From contig NZ_VORW01000012.1 in the NCBI RefSeq assembly GCF_007997215.1, positions 1 through 64,000 of the forward strand: DNA of 64,000 bases. Reading direction: 5' to 3'. Shown piece by piece: positions 26,066 to 34,446 of the stretch. Within the stretch, counting starts at the first letter, position 1; each line of letters opens with the position of its first letter. Below the pieces are notes generated by a model. That model did no database searches. It saw only the letters and a program-made list of their open reading frames with translations, and was not told the origin of the DNA. The stretch is from Algoriphagus aquimarinus. GTDB lineage: Bacteria; Bacteroidota; Bacteroidia; Cytophagales; Cyclobacteriaceae. The position numbers and the translations under genes were made by a program.

Positions 26066-28216
26066 ATGACTGAGAAAAGTAATGATTTGTCCGACAAGGA
26101 CAAGGTGACTCAAGCCTCCAATTCTGAAGAGGTAAAGGGTATCGAAAATGAAACTAATTCTGAAGCTAAGAAAGAAATTGTAGCGGATCAGGACAGCAAG
26201 TCTGAACCTGAAATAGAATCTGCCACTGCAACTGAAGAAGTTGATGGGGATTCTGCGACTACAGAAGCCAAAGAAACTAGTGATGAGGTAGCCGAAGAAG
26301 CGCCTTCCGAAGAAATTGAGTCTGCAGAGTCAGAATCACCCACCACTGCTGAAGAAACTCTACCTGCATCAGAAAATCCTTCCGAAGAGGTAGTATCCGA
26401 AGAAAAAACTGAAGAAGCGGCAGTCTCTACCGAGTCTGATGAAGCTTCAACTACAGATGAAGAAGAATCTACAGAGGAGAATGAGGAAGAAGAAGAGCAT
26501 CATGAAGAAGAGATTGATGTTACTGTCCTTTCCAAAATCGAGCTAGTTGCTCTACTGAAAAGTAAAGTCAAACAAGATAATATCTATAGAATCGATAAGC
26601 TTGTTCATGAAATCAAGGCTGCATTCGATGAATTCACCCATAAGGAGAAGGAAGAAGCGCTGGAGAATTTCAAGGCCGAAGGTGGAGTAGAGGATGATTT
26701 TGACTTCCGTCCAAGCGATGAGGAGAAAGAATTCAACACTTATTATTACGAATACCGTCATCAGCTTGGAGCGCTTCGCAAAGAAGCTGAGAAGCAAAAG
26801 GAATCTAATTTTACAGCTAAGAATGAGTTGTTAAATAAACTCCGCGAGCTAGTCGATGGAGAAGAAACTACACTTAGTATGGCTACTATCAAAGCCCTAC
26901 AAGAAGAGTGGAAAAGTATAGGGCCAGTGCCCCCAGCACAAAACAGAAGTCTATGGGCTAGTTATAATGCCTTGATGGATCGCTTCTATGATAATAGAAG
27001 CATCTATTTTGAGCTAAAAGAACTTGATCGTAAAAAGAATCTAGAAAGCAAATTAGAGCTTGTTGCAAAGGCTGAAGCATTGAAGGATGTAAAAGACCTG
27101 AAAGATGCAATCAAATCTTTGAATGACCTTCACGAAGAATTCAAACATATTGGTCCCGTTCCGAGAGACGAGCAGGAAGCTTTATGGCAAAAATTCAAAG
27201 GAGCATCTGATGCTGTTTATGACAGAAGAAAGGATTTCTATGAAGGTCAAAAAGAGGTTTTCAAAGTAAATCAAGATCAGAAGGAAGCTTTAATAGAAGC
27301 CTTGAAACCATTTGCTGATTTTAAAGCAGATAGAATCCGTGATTGGAATATCAAGACTAAAGAGATCTTAGAAATTCAGAAGAACTGGGAGAAAATAGGA
27401 CCAGTGCCTCGAGAGTCAGGTAAAGATGTCAACAAGGCATTCTGGGCTGCTTTCAAACAATTCTTTCATGGCAAAAACTTATTCTTTAAGGAACTCGATG
27501 AAATCCGAGCTACTAATCAGGCAAAAGCAGAGGAATTGATTGCTAATGCCGAGGAGCTAAAAGACAATAAGGATTGGCAGAACACTTCCAATGCTTTAGT
27601 GAAGCTGCAGCAAGAATGGAAGAAACTTGGACCAACACCTGAGAAAAGCAGAGATAGTCTCTACAAGCGCTTTAAACTGGCTTGTGATACTTTCTTTGAC
27701 AATAGAAGAGACTCTAATAAGCAGGAAAATGCCGAATTCGAAGATAATCTGGTAAGCAAGCAAGAAATTTGCAAGAAACTTACAGAAGCTGCTGCCGGTG
27801 AAAATGTATCCGAAGATGAGCTTTCAAAATTTGTAAGTGAATTCAATGATCTTGGTTTCGTGCCGAGAAAAGCGATGAAAGATATTCAGGCTCAATTTAA
27901 AACAGCCGTTGATCTATACTTAGAAAAATTGAGTCCAGACGGAGCAGGAAGAGAGGACTTCCTTTTCCGATTAAATCTGAACAGGCTACAGTCGGATCCA
28001 AATGCAGTGAAAACTTTAAATAAGAAAGAGCACGGCATTCGTAAGCAAATTTCTGAATTGGAGAATAACATCACCTTATGGAAAAACAATTTGGAATTCT
28101 TTGCTGCTTCTAGAACTGCAGATAAATTGAAAGATCAGTTTGATCTAAAGATCCAAAAAGCGGAAGAAGAGGTCGAAAAACTCAAAAGTAAGCTGTCTAT
28201 AATAAGGGAGTTTTAA
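26066..28216 (+). CDS. DUF349-repeat protein with acidic N-terminus
   Basis: A 716-residue cytoplasmic protein. The first ~150 residues are very rich in Glu, Ser and Thr and are probably disordered. They are followed by several DUF349 repeats of about 70 residues, each with the pattern LQEEWKSIGPVP...LWASYNALMDRFYD. The C-terminus is a coiled coil (ISELENNITLWKNNLEFF...EEVEKLKSKL). The frame is open from TTG 26033, but ATG 26066 (MTEKSND) is the natural start. The function of the family is poorly known. Confidence 0.92.
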   Translation: MTEKSNDLSDKDKVTQASNSEEVKGIENETNSEAKKEIVADQDSKSEPEIESATATEEVDGDSATTEAKETSDEVAEEAPSEEIESAESESPTTAEETLPASENPSEEVVSEEKTEEAAVSTESDEASTTDEEESTEENEEEEEHHEEEIDVTVLSKIELVALLKSKVKQDNIYRIDKLVHEIKAAFDEFTHKEKEEALENFKAEGGVEDDFDFRPSDEEKEFNTYYYEYRHQLGALRKEAEKQKESNFTAKNELLNKLRELVDGEETTLSMATIKALQEEWKSIGPVPPAQNRSLWASYNALMDRFYDNRSIYFELKELDRKKNLESKLELVAKAEALKDVKDLKDAIKSLNDLHEEFKHIGPVPRDEQEALWQKFKGASDAVYDRRKDFYEGQKEVFKVNQDQKEALIEALKPFADFKADRIRDWNIKTKEILEIQKNWEKIGPVPRESGKDVNKAFWAAFKQFFHGKNLFFKELDEIRATNQAKAEELIANAEELKDNKDWQNTSNALVKLQQEWKKLGPTPEKSRDSLYKRFKLACDTFFDNRRDSNKQENAEFEDNLVSKQEICKKLTEAAAGENVSEDELSKFVSEFNDLGFVPRKAMKDIQAQFKTAVDLYLEKLSPDGAGREDFLFRLNLNRLQSDPNAVKTLNKKEHGIRKQISELENNITLWKNNLEFFAASRTADKLKDQFDLKIQKAEEEVEKLKSKLSIIREF

Positions 28217-28265
28217 ATTTTTCTCACTCAGAATAAGGAAGATAGGATTTTTCTTTTCTGAGGGT

Positions 28266-28296
28266 TTGGAGCGAATAAAGTGAACCTCTATATTTG
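28266..28296 (+). promoter_or_regulatory. Promoter of tRNA-Thr(TGT)
   Basis: TTG at 28266-28268 and TATATTTG at 28289-28296, spacing 20, match the Bacteroidota promoter consensus with a perfect -7 box. It lies about 20 bp before the mature tRNA. Confidence 0.7.
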
Positions 28297-28316
28297 CATC
28301 ACCAATACGGAAAAAA

Positions 28317-28390
<74 letters not shown>

Positions 28391-28398
28391 TAAAAATC

Positions 28399-28436
28399 AG
28401 GCACTTAGCAATAATATTTGTTGAGTGCCTTTTTTA
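28399..28436 (+). terminator. Element-borne terminator for tRNA-Thr
   Basis: A 13-bp stem with two G-U pairs (AGGCACTTAGCAA / TTGTTGAGTGCCT) followed by a T-run lies 9 bp after the tRNA, inside the element. It replaces the original terminator now displaced to 35951-35981. Confidence 0.8.
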
Positions 28437-28460
28437 TTTGCACGCCATTTGCACAAAAAA
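28437..28460. promoter_or_regulatory. Probable integrase arm site, left
   Basis: Two TTTGCAC copies are separated by GCCA, followed by an A-run. The same arrangement (CCATTTGCACAAAAAA core) lies near the other end at 35769-35792. Paired motifs just inside both att sites suggest integrase or excisionase arm-binding sites. Confidence 0.5.
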
Positions 28461-28634
28461 GAGTCCTAAGCATAACATTATAGCACTGTATTATAGAATA
28501 ATAAGGTTTAAAAGAATAGCCCGGTATTCTAACTTTTTTCATTGATTTTTAAACCTAGCTATTAAATAATTGGATAATCAATAAATAATCATAGTTTCAA
28601 GTATTATAAGCTTTTAACTTTTAAATATTTTCGC

Positions 28635-29123
28635 ATGAAGAAAATTTTCTTTCCCTGTATCTGTTTAATTGCCTCGGTTTTTTTAACCTCCTGTCTTGGT
28701 TCAAAGGCTCTTCAAGAAACTCCTCAACCAAAGATTGCAACCTTTGAGAACGAGCATGATAAGGATACAAATTTTATATTAGCAAATGAGTGGATGGTTG
28801 AAACATTTAATAATGCTCAAAGTGTAATCCAATTCACAGATAAAGAATCCGGCACTGTTAAAGGTAAATATATTGTAAGGGCTGGGTATACTAGTACAAG
28901 CCCATACATAGCTTCTACTGAGGCATTATTCTCAATTATAACAATTAGAGTAAAAGACAATGGATGCAGGATTGAGATTGATCCACCTAATACCCAATTT
29001 TATTCTCAAAAAAGTATGGGTACTGAATTTGGATATACCACAACCATGTTTGAAGAAGCCACGAATAAATTAATTGAAGATTTCAAAAGCAGAATGCTTG
29101 GTGATTCAATCGGAGATTGGTAA
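28635..29123 (+). CDS. Lipoprotein, DUF4468-like (element cargo)
   Basis: A 162-residue protein with a lipoprotein signal (IFFPCICLIASVFLTSCLGS). The mature part (EWMVETFNNAQSVIQFTDKESGTVKGKYIVRAG) resembles the DUF4468/TBP-like-fold domain of Bacteroidota lipoproteins. It is the only element gene on the plus strand, between attL and a terminator, and would be cargo rather than a mobility gene. Its function is unknown; a surface-modifying role is conceivable. Confidence 0.75.
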   Translation: MKKIFFPCICLIASVFLTSCLGSKALQETPQPKIATFENEHDKDTNFILANEWMVETFNNAQSVIQFTDKESGTVKGKYIVRAGYTSTSPYIASTEALFSIITIRVKDNGCRIEIDPPNTQFYSQKSMGTEFGYTTTMFEEATNKLIEDFKSRMLGDSIGDW

Positions 29124-29140
29124 ATGAGGAATAAAAGTGA

Positions 29141-29173
29141 AAAGGGATGTAGTTTATTTACATCCCTTTTTTT
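29141..29173. terminator. Terminator between lipoprotein and convergent genes
   Basis: An 11-bp perfect stem AAAGGGATGTA/TACATCCCTTT with a T-run on the plus strand (and A's upstream, so partly bidirectional) separates the lipoprotein from the convergent minus-strand operon. Confidence 0.85.
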
Positions 29174-29200
29174 GTGTGCAAAGTGGATTGAATTTAATAA

Positions 29201-29794
29201 TTATCTCCTTAAAACCATTAACCTTTCTATTTGCCTATAATCTATGCTATCTGCTCTTTTGAGCCGTTTGTAAAGCTTTGAATATTTCTTGGTTACTTTT
29301 CCTGCATAGGATTTCTTCAAGTGCTTTTTATGGATTTCACGGTAAATCTGCTCAGATTGAAAATATTCACCATAAGTACTATCTAGAAACCTTTCATACT
29401 TGCCTCTAATTTGAGACCTATAGAAGCATCCTTTGAAAGCTTCACGGTGCAAAAAATATCCTCCAATAGAATATAGCTTTCTGCAAAGCTTTCCTGTATT
29501 GGGACACTTAAAAAACCACATTTCACCAATTCCTAAATTGGTTGGTTTTCGAATTAGCTGGATTTTGTAATCTCTTGGTTCGTCTCGGAAATTATAATTC
29601 AGGTGGAGATATTCCTTGCCTTTTTGAGTAGAAACGGCAAATTCTATTTCACCTGTTTTGGTTTCATTTCTGCTCCATGTCATTTTACCTTTCATCCATT
29701 GGTTAGGATCTAGGTAGCCCCATTCCTTCAGTTTAGAAATGTTAATTTGTAATGCTGAATCATAGAGTGTGGGAAAATTGCTGTGTCTTGCCAT
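29201..29794 (-). CDS. Hypothetical protein, last gene of element operon
   Basis: A 197-residue basic protein that I do not assign to a family. It has a beta-rich front (GEIEFAVSTQKGKEYLHLNYNFRDEPRDYKIQLIRKPTNLGIGEMWFFKCPNTGKLC) with a possible small metal-binding turn (CPNTGKLC) and a Lys/Arg/Tyr-rich helical tail (HKKHLKKSYAGKVTKKYSKLYKRLKRADS), which suggests nucleic-acid binding. It follows the primase gene after 37 bp on the minus strand and is likely in the same transcript. Confidence 0.7.
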   Translation of the reverse strand: MARHSNFPTLYDSALQINISKLKEWGYLDPNQWMKGKMTWSRNETKTGEIEFAVSTQKGKEYLHLNYNFRDEPRDYKIQLIRKPTNLGIGEMWFFKCPNTGKLCRKLYSIGGYFLHREAFKGCFYRSQIRGKYERFLDSTYGEYFQSEQIYREIHKKHLKKSYAGKVTKKYSKLYKRLKRADSIDYRQIERLMVLRR

Positions 29795-29827
29795 GGCTGG
29801 ATAACCTTAATTTTTTGGGAACTTGCT

Positions 29828-30022
29828 TTAATTAGGTGCTTTTTGTCCGATTTTGGTTAAGTAATTCTTTATTTGCTCGAATTGCTTCTTCAGAAATAAA
29901 GTGATTTCTAATTTGGTTTCGTACCACTTTAATTTTTCTCCAAATTGTTTTGCTCTGGTTTCTTCTTTGATCAATTCGGCTTCTAAGGCTTTCAATTTCT
30001 CTTGTAGATAGGGATTCATCAT
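29828..30022 (-). CDS. Possible nested small helical protein
   Basis: A 64-codon frame starting ATGATG inside the 3' end of the primase gene, offset +1, and ending 4 nt beyond the primase stop. The product (KLKALEAELIKEETRAKQFGEKLKWYETKLEITLFLKKQFEQIKNYLTKIG) looks like a genuine amphipathic coiled coil. The primase tail in the overlapped region is Arg/Asn/Gln-rich and looks less constrained. Either a nested gene or an old frameshift at the primase C-terminus could explain this. Confidence 0.4.
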   Translation of the reverse strand: MMNPYLQEKLKALEAELIKEETRAKQFGEKLKWYETKLEITLFLKKQFEQIKNYLTKIGQKAPN

Positions 30023-30953
30023 TTTTTATAATTGTTTTTTGTGGAGGCTCATTTTGTTCATTTCGTTCATTCTCTGGCTTCCAGTCATTTGTAAGAATAT
30101 AGTCTGCTAAATCCAAACTCGCTTCCTTTTCTTCTATGCTGGCTCTTTTCTCGAAAAAATTCGATACCTCAAAAAATCCCGGAATGATCCCTTGGATCTT
30201 CTTGATTTCTTTTGCCCAATGATCAAAGCAATTCTTAGGATCTCCGGGTTTGGTAAGGTCGGGAAATAGAAACACATTTCGATTTTGTAAGCTTTCGAAC
30301 TTGGTAGGAGTAAGGCCTTCTTTGCCTCCACTTGCAAGCCAAATCAACTCCGGGAAAACCAAACTGGCTATAATGGCCGTTTTTTCACTCTCTACTATTC
30401 CAACACTTTTCGAAGGGTCGGTTCGAAGTAGGTGTTCACCAAAAAGGCAAGGTTTGAAATTATAGCCTTCCAAGTTTAACCGGGAATGGCTCCATGAGAA
30501 GAAGTTTTTTCTTCTCCCGGTGTCGGAATGGTATAGCATTATTTTGCCTCCTCTTACTTGGTTTTTTGCATCCACATACCAAAACACATTTGCGCCCGGT
30601 CTGGCTGTGGAGGTTCCAATTTTATAGGCTTCCACCGCTTGAATGGCTAAGGTTTCGCCAAAGGTGAATTTTAGGAATGAAACAAAATTGTTTCTAACAT
30701 AAGCTTGCAAAGAAGCTTCTAAAATCGCTGGTTGAATAAATGATACTTGCTTTGCTTTTTGAGGTGTGAAACTCTCTCTTTTTAGCTCGTTCGATTCGTT
30801 CAGTTTCGGCTTAAATGTTTCTCCACATGAATGACAATAGCCTTTATCTTGAAATCCTTTAAAAGGGGCAAACTTGCCATCCTTATTGGATCTCCCACAA
30901 GGGCAAAGAGGTGCAATCCTACTTCTTTGCTTTTCAAAAAGTAAGGTTTCCAT
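29832..30953 (-). CDS. Zinc-finger/TOPRIM primase-like protein
   Basis: A 373-residue protein starting at ATG 30953 (METLLFEKQRS); the longer frame upstream only overlaps the helicase gene. The N-terminus has a CHC2-like zinc ribbon, CPCGRSNKDGKFAPFKGFQDKGYCHSCGETF. The middle (VGIVESEKTAIIASLVFPELIWLASGGKEGL, then NVFLFPDLTKPGD) resembles a TOPRIM fold with its Glu and Asp. It would prime replication of the element together with the helicase encoded just upstream, whose gene it overlaps by 20 nt. It resembles the DUF6371 proteins of Bacteroidota. Confidence 0.8.
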   Translation of the reverse strand: METLLFEKQRSRIAPLCPCGRSNKDGKFAPFKGFQDKGYCHSCGETFKPKLNESNELKRESFTPQKAKQVSFIQPAILEASLQAYVRNNFVSFLKFTFGETLAIQAVEAYKIGTSTARPGANVFWYVDAKNQVRGGKIMLYHSDTGRRKNFFSWSHSRLNLEGYNFKPCLFGEHLLRTDPSKSVGIVESEKTAIIASLVFPELIWLASGGKEGLTPTKFESLQNRNVFLFPDLTKPGDPKNCFDHWAKEIKKIQGIIPGFFEVSNFFEKRASIEEKEASLDLADYILTNDWKPENERNEQNEPPQKTIIKNDESLSTREIESLRSRIDQRRNQSKTIWRKIKVVRNQIRNHFISEEAIRANKELLNQNRTKST

Positions 30954-32505
30954 TTTCAGAATCTTTTTGTAAAACATACACTTGTAGTCCTTCACTTTCT
31001 CGATTAACAAAAATCTTATTTGCCTCCAATCGCTTTTTGAAATTGGACTTGGATAAGGGCTTATTTCCATCCTCTAAAGCAAATTCCCTGTATTGAGGAT
31101 AAAGGTCTTTAAGTAGGATCTTTTTTTCATAATCGGGAGTAAAGCCGTTTTCCTGTAAAAACCGTTTTACCGTGTCGGATTCAGTCTTGAAATCCTCTAA
31201 GGCATTATCAATGGAAGGACTTTGCGAAAACTTACCATTTACTAAAAGCCTCTTTAATCCAGTCAAAACCCAATTAAATACTCCGGGCAATTCCTCTTGG
31301 ATTATCTCTTTGGCTAGGCCTTTATTTTGCTCATTTTCTGGAATGGTCACTTCAAATGGAATGATCAAAAACCGCCTGAAAAATCCGTGTGTAAATTCCA
31401 CTTCTTTAGGAAGCTCATTTGCATTGAAAATCAATTTGGCATAGTTCTCAATGATAAAAGGATCTCGATAAGGCAAGCGTGCTTCCATTGGTTCCCCGGA
31501 GGCTAAAGCCTTGAATTTCGAACTTTCAAGCCTTCCATTTATCTCTGTAGCATAGTTTACAAGTTTGTCCGCTATTTGTGCCCGGGAATATCCACTTACA
31601 TCGGTAAGGGATTGAAGGGAGTATTCACTTGTATTTTGATCTCCTAAAAGGGCTCGGATAATATCATATAGGACTGATTTTCCATTTGCGCCTCCACCGT
31701 ATAGGAAGAGGGCTTTCTCGAGTTTTAACCGCTCAGTTGGAATAAAGATATATCCCAAATATTCACAAAGGACTTCTTGCTTATCCTTCTCTGGTAGTAC
31801 CCGGTTTAAATAAGCTTCAAATTTGGGTGCTGTCGCCTTCTCATTATAGGCAAATGGTAATTGATACCGCATGAAATCGGTAGGAACAAAAGCCCTTAAA
31901 TTCGGTTTCTCGGATATTTCGAAAGTACCGTTTTTGAGATTGATAAGAACTTTATTCTTTGGCTTTGGTGGTGTAGGTAAATACCCGGAGGCAGTAAACT
32001 GCTTATAAAGTCTCTCTCTGAAATTGAAGTATTTTGCTGTGAATTTTTCAATTCCCAAAACCTGTGAAGCTTCACCAAGAAAGTTTTCAAAGGTCTTTTG
32101 CTCAATGCTTTTCCAATATTCTCCATTGTAGAGGTAAACGAAATTTCCATTGAGACAAAGCCCTAATTTTTGAAATTTAGCCTTCTTTAGAATCTCCTCT
32201 ACTGAAATAACTAGATAGTGCTTTTCCTTTAATTTCATGGAATCGATCTTATCATTTAGATCCTTCATTTCCTCTCGTTTGGCTTTGCATTCATCCGTTT
32301 CTTTGTTTGGCTGTTTTTCTAGAAAATCAATTAAAGCATTGATTTTGCCTTGAAGTTTCTTTAACTCCGGGAATGCTTTGATCATAAAATCCACCTTCTC
32401 CATACTATCTAGAAGGGCTTGGAGTATATCCTCATGAGGCTTGGTTTCTACCTTTGTAAGATTTTCTTTGAGGTGTTTTTGAAACTCGCTTTTTTCTAGT
32501 TGCAT
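30934..32505 (-). CDS. D5/P4-type primase-helicase
   Basis: A 523-residue helicase of the D5_N / phage-plasmid P4 family. An N-terminal coiled region leads to the D5_N-like part (about 170-240), then an SF3-type ATPase with Walker A GGGANGKSVLYD (about 267-278) and a later arginine-containing FTHGFFRRFLIIPF. The C-terminal domain (DLYPQYREFALEDGNKPLSKSNFKKRLEANKIF) is winged-helix-like. It should unwind DNA at the element's origin. The separate zinc-finger primase gene downstream supplies the priming function absent here. It overlaps the 103-aa gene upstream by 10 nt. Confidence 0.88.
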   Translation of the reverse strand: MQLEKSEFQKHLKENLTKVETKPHEDILQALLDSMEKVDFMIKAFPELKKLQGKINALIDFLEKQPNKETDECKAKREEMKDLNDKIDSMKLKEKHYLVISVEEILKKAKFQKLGLCLNGNFVYLYNGEYWKSIEQKTFENFLGEASQVLGIEKFTAKYFNFRERLYKQFTASGYLPTPPKPKNKVLINLKNGTFEISEKPNLRAFVPTDFMRYQLPFAYNEKATAPKFEAYLNRVLPEKDKQEVLCEYLGYIFIPTERLKLEKALFLYGGGANGKSVLYDIIRALLGDQNTSEYSLQSLTDVSGYSRAQIADKLVNYATEINGRLESSKFKALASGEPMEARLPYRDPFIIENYAKLIFNANELPKEVEFTHGFFRRFLIIPFEVTIPENEQNKGLAKEIIQEELPGVFNWVLTGLKRLLVNGKFSQSPSIDNALEDFKTESDTVKRFLQENGFTPDYEKKILLKDLYPQYREFALEDGNKPLSKSNFKKRLEANKIFVNRESEGLQVYVLQKDSENGNLTF

Positions 32506-32804
32506 TTCCCTGCCTCCTTTCTGCTTTGCTCAAATTCCGGGCTCTCGAAATAGTTATCAATAACATGATCAAAAGCCGGAAAGGCTCGCATATCTCCGAT
32601 TTCAGAAAATACGGATCCGAACTTGAAGGACTGATCCCAAAATTCTATTAAGGAGCTAAAAGGCTTTACCGGAAAGGCCTTTAGGGTAATTGTAGTAAGT
32701 CCAAACTTGGTAAGGTATTCAAGTTCTATTTCAAAATGCTTATCTTTACTCTTGTCACAAGTAGCTTTGAGACCTATGGAGGAGGCTTTGAATTTCTTAT
32801 TCAT
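32496..32804 (-). CDS. Hypothetical small element protein
   Basis: A 102-residue protein, starting at ATG 32804 (MNKKFKASSIGLKATCDKS), whose gene overlaps the excisionase stop by 8 nt. It is beta-rich in the first half (HFEIELEYLTKFGLTTITLKAFPVKPF) and acidic and aromatic in the second (FDHVIDNYFESPEFEQ). I do not recognise it. Position between the HTH gene and the helicase suggests a replication-related or regulatory role, but nothing more can be said. Confidence 0.7.
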   Translation of the reverse strand: MNKKFKASSIGLKATCDKSKDKHFEIELEYLTKFGLTTITLKAFPVKPFSSLIEFWDQSFKFGSVFSEIGDMRAFPAFDHVIDNYFESPEFEQSRKEAGKCN

Positions 32805-33147
32805 GACTTCCTCCTTTCCTTTTGCGCTTGGAAATAATTTTTTTTGCTTGTTCCTCCACATCAAATGGCCTTTTGTTTCCTGTCTTAATCCAGTCGATTA
32901 ATTCCGATTTGGAGAAATAAAGCCTTCCGGCTCGCTTGTGGTGTGGAATGATCCCTTTGGAAACATAGCTGTAAAGGGTCTGCCGTTTTACGTGGAGAAA
33001 TTCCCCTGTTTCCTGAATCGTAAAGAGTTGATCTCCGGCCTCTTTGGTGGAGGTGTCCAGGATTAAGGATTTGATTTGTTTTACCTCCTCGAAGAGAGAG
33101 GCCATAGCCTTTGGTAGGCTGTCGAAAGTGATTTGATTTGCTTCCAT
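32797..33147 (-). CDS. Excisionase-like helix-turn-helix protein
   Basis: A 116-residue protein with a MerR/AlpA-type helix-turn-helix: LFTIQETGEFLHVKRQTLYSYVSKGIIPHHKRAGRLYFSKSELIDWIKTGNKRP. This is the HTH_17/excisionase pattern of Bacteroidota mobile elements. A helical N-terminus (SLFEEVKQIKSLILDT) and a basic tail (KKIISKRKRKGG) flank it. It may drive excision or regulate the downstream replication genes, which it heads on the minus strand with overlapping starts and stops. Confidence 0.88.
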   Translation of the reverse strand: MEANQITFDSLPKAMASLFEEVKQIKSLILDTSTKEAGDQLFTIQETGEFLHVKRQTLYSYVSKGIIPHHKRAGRLYFSKSELIDWIKTGNKRPFDVEEQAKKIISKRKRKGGSHE

Positions 33148-33256
33148 ATATCATATATTTGATTGTGGAGGCAAACTATAAAAGCTAAAAAATCAATATT
33201 GATTCGAGGTAAAGAGGGTAAAAACAAAGGTAAGAAAGGAAGAAACAAAGGTAAAA

Positions 33257-34390
33257 TCATTTATTCCAGTCATGTTTTACCCTATCTCTTTTAAAATTAT
33301 CGCCTCTTATGTCCCCATATTTATTTGTATCAAAAGAGTCTTTGAGTAATTGGATAAATGGATCTTTTTTTCGGTTTTCATGTAGGTTCTCAAAAATGCA
33401 TTTTTCATAAAAGAGGTAAAAAAGCTTCACCACCGCATATTTCCCAGTAGTTCCCAAATTGATTTTTGGCTTAGGTAAATCGGTATCCCCTCCAAATGAC
33501 CTTTTTAAGAAAGTCTCAAAATCTTCATTGGTCATCCAATTTTGACCATTATTATTTTTCGTTTCAATTAATGGTAAAAAATGGGATCTTACATCCTCAA
33601 TAGGCATGGAGTTGAAAGTGTTTTCGATTTCCTCTTTATTTTCTTTGCTTGTATCATACTGGCCACTCAAAAAGCTTCTTAACGCAAAAACAGCATTCTT
33701 TTTACTAACATATTTGTCAAGGGCTTTATATACTTCGAAAAATGAACCATAACCACCGGAGGTAATTTCGGAATGATAGAAATATTCGTTTAGGTCATCT
33801 TTTGAAATGGAGAATTTTTCACCATCGAAAAAGCCTTCTACAAGATAGCCAAATCGGTCTTTAATTTCCTTTTCAATATCCCTTGTTTCTTGGATTGTTT
33901 CCCTAAACTTCTTCTTTAAATATTTCCTTTTGGTTTTTGGATCAATGGAATGGGTAATGGCCTCTTTTTTTATTATGTCGAAAAATTCCTCTCTTCTAGA
34001 TTTAGACCACTTAAATTTATCTTTTTCAAAATAGCCTCTAATAAATTTCTCCCTATGAATAACCTCTCTTTGGCATTCTAAAACAAAATGAGGAATAGGA
34101 AGTTCTAGTTTTTTAAATCTTTCAATTAAATGATCTGCATGATGGCTATAATGGAAGGTTTTTAGCAAACGGATTTCTCCAAAATAGTAAAGAAAATCTG
34201 TGATTTCATGAGAAGAGACTCTTGCTTGAAAAGTTTGGTAAAATGTAATGAATGGCTCTTTTTGAAGACCTGAATCGGGATTGTTTTTTCGATATTGCCG
34301 GAAATACTCCCTATCTTTTTCATCCTCTTGAACATATAAATCTATAAGACTTAAGACTGCCTCTTCAATTTTAATTTGGTCTTGGTTCAT
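33257..34390 (-). CDS. Unrecognised helical element protein
   Basis: A 377-residue, highly charged protein rich in Lys, Glu, Phe and Tyr. The C-terminal part (TGKYAVVKLFYLFYEKCIFEN...KDPFIQLLKDSFDTNKYGDI) faintly recalls the tail of RteC-type regulators of Bacteroides conjugative transposons, but this is not strong enough to name it. No signal peptide, membrane segment or catalytic motif is visible. It lies between the integrase and the excisionase-like gene, 56 bp from the integrase gene on the same strand, a place often taken by regulators or cargo. Confidence 0.75.
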   Translation of the reverse strand: MNQDQIKIEEAVLSLIDLYVQEDEKDREYFRQYRKNNPDSGLQKEPFITFYQTFQARVSSHEITDFLYYFGEIRLLKTFHYSHHADHLIERFKKLELPIPHFVLECQREVIHREKFIRGYFEKDKFKWSKSRREEFFDIIKKEAITHSIDPKTKRKYLKKKFRETIQETRDIEKEIKDRFGYLVEGFFDGEKFSISKDDLNEYFYHSEITSGGYGSFFEVYKALDKYVSKKNAVFALRSFLSGQYDTSKENKEEIENTFNSMPIEDVRSHFLPLIETKNNNGQNWMTNEDFETFLKRSFGGDTDLPKPKINLGTTGKYAVVKLFYLFYEKCIFENLHENRKKDPFIQLLKDSFDTNKYGDIRGDNFKRDRVKHDWNK

Positions 34391-34446
34391 CTAAGTAGCT
34401 TTGATAAAATGAATCAAATGAACGAAATGAGGCTTTTATAAAACCT

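Noticed and set aside
29890..30060. Programmed -1 frameshift in the primase (A-rich slippery run)
   Set aside because: A -1 slip at the A-run before ATGATG meets a TGA at once; the open alternative frame is +1.
30954..31070. 39-codon N-terminal extension of the primase
   Set aside because: It overlaps the helicase gene in another frame, and the zinc ribbon begins soon after ATG 30953.
32885..33154. 89-codon frame overlapping the excisionase-like gene
   Set aside because: It is out of frame with a clear HTH protein, and its composition is not protein-like.
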